Shown here: positions 6,371 through 9,727 of the stretch, in pieces
How the letters are laid out: the number at the start of each line of letters is the position of its first letter
Position numbering within the stretch: position 1 is the stretch's first letter
Translations under genes and position numbers: made by a program
Assembly (NCBI GenBank): GCA_964597535.1
Contig: CAZQYB010000103.1
Location: forward strand, 1-9,727
DNA from: CAZQYB01 sp964597535
Lineage (GTDB): Bacteria > Planctomycetota > Phycisphaerae > Sedimentisphaerales > Anaerobacaceae
Length of the DNA stretch: 9,727 nt
Direction: 5' to 3'
The notes under the pieces: generated by a model
What the model was told of the DNA's origin: nothing
What the model saw: only the letters and a program-made list of their open reading frames with translations
Database searches by the model: none

Positions 6371-6699
6371 ATGAGAGAAGCTTCCTTACTCGCGGTGTTA
6401 CTTGCGGGGGTCTTGGCTGGTGGTTTGTTAGCTGCCGAAGACCCAAATTCTCTCGACCTTACCGGCAGAGAAGTGGTGGTTCGTGTGTATAGGGATTGGT
6501 CGCAGGATGAGAGAGGGGTCTGAAGGTTGAGCTTCGCGCCGAGAGGCCGTGCGATTACGCATACGTTTTGAAGATGCGGCTCAAGGGTAAGCCGCTCGGT
6601 CGTCTGAAGCAGAACGGTTTTTTTCAGGCGGGATTTCGTACGCGAAGCGGTGAAGAAAAGTTGCAACTTCACAGCACAGGGCTTACGAAATGTATCTGA
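6371..6699 (+). pseudogene. Frameshifted, truncated paralogue of the upstream exported protein
   Basis: ATG 6371 opens a 50-codon frame with a signal peptide (MREASLLAVLLAGVLAGG, cleavage near LLAAED). It then gives LDLTGREVVVRVYR, closely matching LLELDGREVVVRVWR in the preceding protein. It stops at TGA 6521, just after GGGG at 6515-6518. In the -1 frame translation continues from 6520 for 59 codons to TGA 6697, including KMRLKGKPLGRLKQNGFF, which resembles ATVKGRVIKLKRF upstream. One extra G would join both parts into a 110-codon frame. Even repaired, the gene is only an N-terminal fragment, with none of the later modules. AAAAGG at 6356-6361 precedes the start. The most likely reading is a decayed tandem duplicate; a sequencing error could explain the frameshift but not the truncation. 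Confidence 0.72.
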
Positions 6700-6735
6700 T
6701 TGAGTTTTGCTGTTGAAATTTGAAAAGGAGATGAA

Positions 6736-7143
6736 ATGGATAAGGCAGGTAAATTTGCTGTGGCGCTTATTTTCGCGTCCACAGCCATATTCATCAGCGG
6801 TTGTGGGCATAGGCAGGTGAAGCGTGTCGGGATGGTAATCAGGGTCAGGCCGGAGAAAATACAGGAATACAAAGAGCTTCACGCGGATTCCAATCCCGGT
6901 GTACGGGACCTTCTTACTAAATACAATATGCATAATTTCTCAATCTTCCTGTATGAGATTGACGGCAAATTCTATGAGTTCGGCTACTACGAGTACACAG
7001 GCGAGAACTATGAAGAGGATATGGCCAAGCTGGACGCTGAGCCTCGTAACAAGCAGTGGCTGAAAATATGCGACCCTCTGCAGATACCACTTGAGGGAGA
7101 AAAATCCTGGGCGATTATGGAGCGAGTCTATTACAACGACTAA
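6736..7143 (+). CDS. Lipoprotein of the L-rhamnose mutarotase family
   Basis: This 135-residue protein starts with a lipoprotein signal: MDKAGK, a hydrophobic core, then the lipobox FISGC with the lipidated Cys23. Residues 30-135 follow the L-rhamnose mutarotase (RhaM) family. They include VIRVRPEKIQEYKELHA (34-50), which contains the Tyr45/His49 pair matching the EYxxRH catalytic motif of E. coli RhaM. They also include HNFSIFL (66-72, family HNYSIFL), one tryptophan at 108 and the ending ERVYYND (family EVFYLD). E. coli RhaM is cytoplasmic and interconverts rhamnose anomers; a membrane-anchored version would act outside the cytoplasm. The second tryptophan of the family WW pair is missing (QWLK), so substrate or activity may differ. 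AAGGAG at 6725-6730 supports the start. It lies between the pseudogene and the propeller lipoprotein gene on the same strand. Confidence 0.82.
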   Translation: MDKAGKFAVALIFASTAIFISGCGHRQVKRVGMVIRVRPEKIQEYKELHADSNPGVRDLLTKYNMHNFSIFLYEIDGKFYEFGYYEYTGENYEEDMAKLDAEPRNKQWLKICDPLQIPLEGEKSWAIMERVYYND

Positions 7144-7209
7144 AACGTCTGCAAAAAGCGGTTGGGGACGAGATTAAAGAAACGATAGTTACGCAGAAAG
7201 GCAGGAACT

Positions 7210-8214
7210 ATGAGAGTAAGAATTTGGGCGGTTCTGGTTTTGTGTGCCTGCGTGGCGGGTTGTTCGAAACAACCTGCTGAGGATGAAAGTGGGCCGGTAA
7301 CAACCCGTGATATGCGCAGTGAGTGGAAAAAAATCGCCGGCAAGACCGGATGGAAGGAATATGCGAATAATCCCATAATAAAACCCGGCGAAGAGGGCGA
7401 GTGGGACTGCTGGGCGGTTATGTCGATGAGTGTTGTTGAAGTCGGCGACACGTTTCATTTGTACTATGAGGGAGGTCTGACCGGCTGCGGCGACCTGCAG
7501 GTTGGACACGCCACGTCAACAGATGGGCTGCGCTGGGTGAAAGACCCGGCGAATCCGGTGCTGCGGCCGGGGAAGCCGGGTGAGTGGGATGATGGAGCAA
7601 CGTGGGACCCGTTTGTACTATATGAGGATGGTGTGTTTAAGATGTGGTACGGCGGCGAAAGGAAAGGTCATCGGAGTTTTCAGTGCGGCTACGCCATATC
7701 CGGGGATGGTACCCATTTTGTCAAAAAGGGCAGGATAAGCAACTTTGATACCGAGCGGATTGCAGATATGCATGTCTGTCACGATGACCAGAGCGGCCGA
7801 TTCTACATGTACTATAGGAACTGGGGACAGGTTGCCGAGGATGGCGAAAGACTTCGGCTGGCGATTTCTGCCGACGAGACCAGCTTCGATTTCGATAAAT
7901 CCCTGCCGATACGGATAGAAGGCGAAGAACCCGGGCACCAATACACTCATGTGTTCAAGGAAGGGCGGACGTGGTATATGTACTACGGCTTTGAGACAAA
8001 GGCAAGGGCCGGCTATGCCACATCGCTCGACGGTCTCCACTGGAAGGCACAGAATACAGAGCTTGCCGGGACCGAGGACGCTGAGATTCTAAAGGTCGCC
8101 GACAAGCTTTATTTTATGTTCTACTGCCCGGAAGGTTTTCAGGACGAGGCCGACTGTGACATCAGACTGGCAATCTATAACGGCGACCTCGACGGGCTTG
8201 CTGTCGAGGACTGA
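7210..8214 (+). CDS. Lipoprotein with five-bladed beta-propeller glycosidase-like fold
   Basis: This 334-residue protein starts with a lipoprotein signal ending in the lipobox CVAGC (Cys18, followed by Ser, which permits outer-membrane sorting). The rest shows repeated propeller blades. The motif G-[HY]-A-x-S-x-D-G-x-x-[WF] recurs: GHATSTDGLRW (99-109), GYAISGDGTHF (160-170), a looser RLAISADETSF (216-226) and GYATSLDGLHW (268-278). Each is followed or preceded by tyrosine-rich strands such as FHLYYEGG, FKMWYGG, FYMYYRNW and WYMYYG. NPIIKPGEEGEWD and NPVLRPGKPGEWDD repeat between blades. This is the layout of glycoside hydrolases of the GH43/GH32/GH130 type. WDPFVLYEDG (132-141) could hold an acidic active-site residue, but I cannot assign the catalytic triad or substrate. 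The start follows AGAAAGGCAGGA. It converges on pyrE with 13 bases between stops. Confidence 0.8.
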   Translation: MRVRIWAVLVLCACVAGCSKQPAEDESGPVTTRDMRSEWKKIAGKTGWKEYANNPIIKPGEEGEWDCWAVMSMSVVEVGDTFHLYYEGGLTGCGDLQVGHATSTDGLRWVKDPANPVLRPGKPGEWDDGATWDPFVLYEDGVFKMWYGGERKGHRSFQCGYAISGDGTHFVKKGRISNFDTERIADMHVCHDDQSGRFYMYYRNWGQVAEDGERLRLAISADETSFDFDKSLPIRIEGEEPGHQYTHVFKEGRTWYMYYGFETKARAGYATSLDGLHWKAQNTELAGTEDAEILKVADKLYFMFYCPEGFQDEADCDIRLAIYNGDLDGLAVED

Positions 8215-8227
8215 GCGCTAAGGTTGT

Positions 8228-8755
8228 TCATTGGTCTTTTATTCCAAGGTCGTCTTTTGTGAGAATGGGTTCGAATTTGTAGCCGGCTTTGGTTACATTT
8301 TCCTCCGCTCCTTGTCTGCGGTCGATAACGCAGACGATTTTTTTGACGGTTGCGCCGGCATCGGTGATGACTTTGGCGGCCTCAAGGACCTGCCCGCCGG
8401 TGGTTGCGATGTCCTCTACGAGCAGGACGACATCGTCCGGCTTTAAGACGCCCTCGACCAATTTGCCGGTGCCGTAGCCCTTTTTTGCGTTGCGAACTAT
8501 TATCCAGTTTTTACCTGTTTGCATAGCGGTGGCGGCAGCTAAAGCCACGCCGCCTAATTCCGCGCCGGCTATCAAGGTGACATCGTCGGTTACATATTTG
8601 GCGAATTCTTCGCCGAGGGCTTTTAGGATGTCGGGGCAGGTCTCGAAAAGGTATTTATCGAGGTAGTACTTACTTCGCTTTCCGCTGCGAAGGACGAAAT
8701 CACCTTCGAGATATGCGGTTTGTTTAATGCGTTTTATAAGCTCTTTCCTATTCAC
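8228..8755 (-). CDS. pyrE: Orotate phosphoribosyltransferase
   Basis: This 175-residue enzyme makes orotidine 5'-phosphate from orotate and PRPP in pyrimidine synthesis. The N-terminus AYLEGDFVLRSGKRSKYYLD (14-33) is the conserved orotate-side block (GDFxLxSGxxSxYYxD). VRNAKKGYGTGKLVEG (87-102) is the flexible catalytic loop with its lysines. VVLLVEDIATTGGQ (109-122) is the PRPP-binding motif. The length fits the short bacterial PyrE type. The start is GTG at 8755, because no ATG precedes the conserved N-terminus in frame. AAGGAG lies about 11 bases upstream, a rather long spacing. It lies downstream of purB on the same strand with a 39-base gap, so the two nucleotide-synthesis genes may be cotranscribed. 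Confidence 0.95.
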   Translation of the reverse strand: MNRKELIKRIKQTAYLEGDFVLRSGKRSKYYLDKYLFETCPDILKALGEEFAKYVTDDVTLIAGAELGGVALAAATAMQTGKNWIIVRNAKKGYGTGKLVEGVLKPDDVVLLVEDIATTGGQVLEAAKVITDAGATVKKIVCVIDRRQGAEENVTKAGYKFEPILTKDDLGIKDQ

Positions 8756-8776
8756 AGTACGAGTATCTCCTTATGT

Positions 8777-8793
8777 GCTTCGCTCAGGATGAC
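8777..8793. repeat. Fragment of a widespread dispersed repeat (VILSEA type)
   Basis: On the minus strand the 17 bases read GTCATCCTGAGCGAAGC and translate as VILSEA. This is the core of a short repeat that recurs in intergenic DNA of many bacterial phyla, usually continuing GAAGGATCT; here the match breaks off after GCGAAGC. It begins one base beyond the purB stop codon. It is short, so it is called from memory of the family rather than from a second local copy. Confidence 0.55.
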
Positions 8794-8811
8794 GCTAAAC
8801 TTTAAGCGTCA
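8790..8811 (-). other. Hairpin spanning the purB stop codon
   Basis: On the minus strand TGACGCT and AGCGTCA pair perfectly over 7 bases (8 with a G.U pair) around the loop TAAAGTTT. The purB stop TAG lies at the foot of the second arm, which also takes in the edge of the dispersed repeat fragment. No U-tract follows, so it is not a standard intrinsic terminator. It could protect the purB 3' end, or be fortuitous. Confidence 0.4.
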
Positions 8812-9727
8812 CTTTTCTGTTTAGCTGCTTTCGGTATTTTCTTTTGATGGGTGTTACCATCTCTTTTATGAATTCATCGACCTGCTGCGGTGCCCGGCCG
8901 ATGTAGTTTTTCGGATTCAGGACCTTTTTGAAATCGAGGTTTCCAAAATCCTGGTCGGCTTTTAATCTCTCAATTAAATCATTGGCTTTGCCTAATTGCT
9001 TTACCTGAGCTGCGGCGGCCTGTGAGTGCTGCCTTATTTTTTCGTGCATTTGCTGCCTGTTGCCTCCTGCCTTTACCGCCGCCATCAGGATATTTTCGGT
9101 GGCCATAAAGGGCAGCTCAGCCCAGATGTGAGCTGTAATAACCTTGGGATAAACGACGAGGCCGTCGAGGACGTTTGTCAGGACTTCCAGGATTCCATCG
9201 ACGGCCAAAAACGCTTCGGGGATGACTACCCTTCTGTTAGCAGAATCGTCGAGAGTTCTCTCAAGCCACTGCTCGGAGGCTGTCACAGGCGGACTGGTCG
9301 CCAGGCTAAGTACCAATCTGCTCAGGGCCGTTACTCTCTCGCACCGCATTGGATTTCTTTTATAAGCCATTGCGGAGGAGCCGACCTGGGATTTTTCGAA
9401 TGGCTCCTCCATCTCCTTCATACCAGCCAGCAGTCGAAGGTCGTTGCAGAATTTGTGTGCCGACTGCGCTATCGAGGCAAGGCAGTTTACCACAAGGGTA
9501 TCGAGCTTTCGCTGATATGTCTGGCCGGTGACGGCGCAGGTTTTTGTAAAGCCGAAGGCCTTTGCCACGGTTTTGTCGAGCTGCTTTACTTTACTGTCGC
9601 TGCCGTCGAAAAGCGCCAGGAAAGAGGCCTGTGTGCCGGTGGTGCCTTTTACTCCTCTAAATGGCAGGTCTTGGTGTCGGTGTTCAAGCTCGTCCAGGTC
9701 CATAACGAAATCATAGCACCATAGTGC
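8795..9727 (-). CDS. purB: Adenylosuccinate lyase, C-terminal two thirds (partial)
   Basis: The frame enters from the right edge (reading ALWCYDFVMDLDELEH) and runs 310 residues to TAG at 8795; the N-terminal third is outside the window. The enzyme releases fumarate from SAICAR and from adenylosuccinate in purine synthesis. Visible blocks are FRGVKGTTGTQASFL, the signature loop GSSAMAYKRNP (bases 9382-9350), ERTLDDSANRR, GLVVYPKVI, ELPFMATENI and MAAVKAGGNRQ. These match the human and other eukaryotic ADSL form block by block, more closely than the E. coli or B. subtilis forms. Members of this type also occur in several bacterial phyla. The signature loop has Ala where the human enzyme has Pro. 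An ATG at 9703 lies inside the conserved region and is not the start. pyrE follows on the same strand. Confidence 0.95.
   Translation of the reverse strand, partial: ALWCYDFVMDLDELEHRHQDLPFRGVKGTTGTQASFLALFDGSDSKVKQLDKTVAKAFGFTKTCAVTGQTYQRKLDTLVVNCLASIAQSAHKFCNDLRLLAGMKEMEEPFEKSQVGSSAMAYKRNPMRCERVTALSRLVLSLATSPPVTASEQWLERTLDDSANRRVVIPEAFLAVDGILEVLTNVLDGLVVYPKVITAHIWAELPFMATENILMAAVKAGGNRQQMHEKIRQHSQAAAAQVKQLGKANDLIERLKADQDFGNLDFKKVLNPKNYIGRAPQQVDEFIKEMVTPIKRKYRKQLNRKVTLKV

Noticed and set aside
6511..6530. Programmed ribosomal frameshift joining the two parts of the 6371-6699 reading frame
   Set aside because: The shift needed is -1, but the site AGGGGTC is not a good slippery heptamer and no strong stimulatory hairpin follows. 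The joined product would still be a short fragment of its paralogue, so decay is simpler.
9026..9724. Plus-strand open frame of 232 codons
   Set aside because: It lies entirely antisense to purB, whose sequence is strongly conserved; its peptide shows no recognisable domain.

Overview
The window reads as a compact bacterial chromosome segment of middling GC. I suggest Planctomycetota, perhaps Phycisphaerae/Sedimentisphaerales. This is inference, based on separate coaC and coaB genes, a short omega subunit, a very large exported protein built from carboxypeptidase-regulatory-like modules, sugar-active lipoproteins, and patchy use of Shine-Dalgarno sites. No marker gene settles the taxonomy.

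Region 1 (1-2285, + strand) is a housekeeping operon: the 3' end of yicC, gmk (guanylate kinase), rpoZ (RNA polymerase omega), coaC and coaB (coenzyme A synthesis). gmk and rpoZ overlap by 4 bases. The two halves of what is one bifunctional CoaBC protein in many bacteria are separate genes here. A short palindromic repeat of a widespread dispersed type lies between them.

Region 2 (2300-3467, - strand) is a two-gene regulatory unit. It holds a PadR-family repressor and a membrane protein with an N-terminal HAAS-like domain, overlapping at ATGA. Its promoter is unusually easy to read: TTGACA, 17 bases, TATACT. A 24-base near-palindrome covers the -35 box and most of the spacer. The -10 box lies only 6 bases before the PadR ATG, which predicts a leaderless transcript under autorepression.

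Region 3 (3731-8214, + strand) is the accessory part. A promoter at 3731-3760 precedes an 849-residue exported multidomain protein. It is followed by a frameshifted, truncated paralogue of that protein's N-terminus, then a lipoprotein of the L-rhamnose mutarotase family, then a lipoprotein with a five-bladed beta-propeller glycosidase-like fold. Order, strand and short gaps (33, 36 and 66 bases) suggest one transcription unit acting on saccharides at the cell envelope; this joint role is inferred.

Region 4 (8228-9727, - strand) returns to housekeeping with pyrE (orotate phosphoribosyltransferase) and the C-terminal two thirds of purB (adenylosuccinate lyase, of the form closest to the human enzyme). 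Between them is a fragment of a second widespread dispersed repeat.

The two convergent junctions (coaB/HAAS gene and propeller gene/pyrE) leave only 14 and 13 bases, and neither shows an intrinsic terminator. I found no RNA genes, CRISPR arrays, transposases or defence genes. The most distinctive items are the leaderless PadR promoter-operator, the envelope saccharide locus with its decaying paralogue, and the repeat at the coaC/coaB junction.
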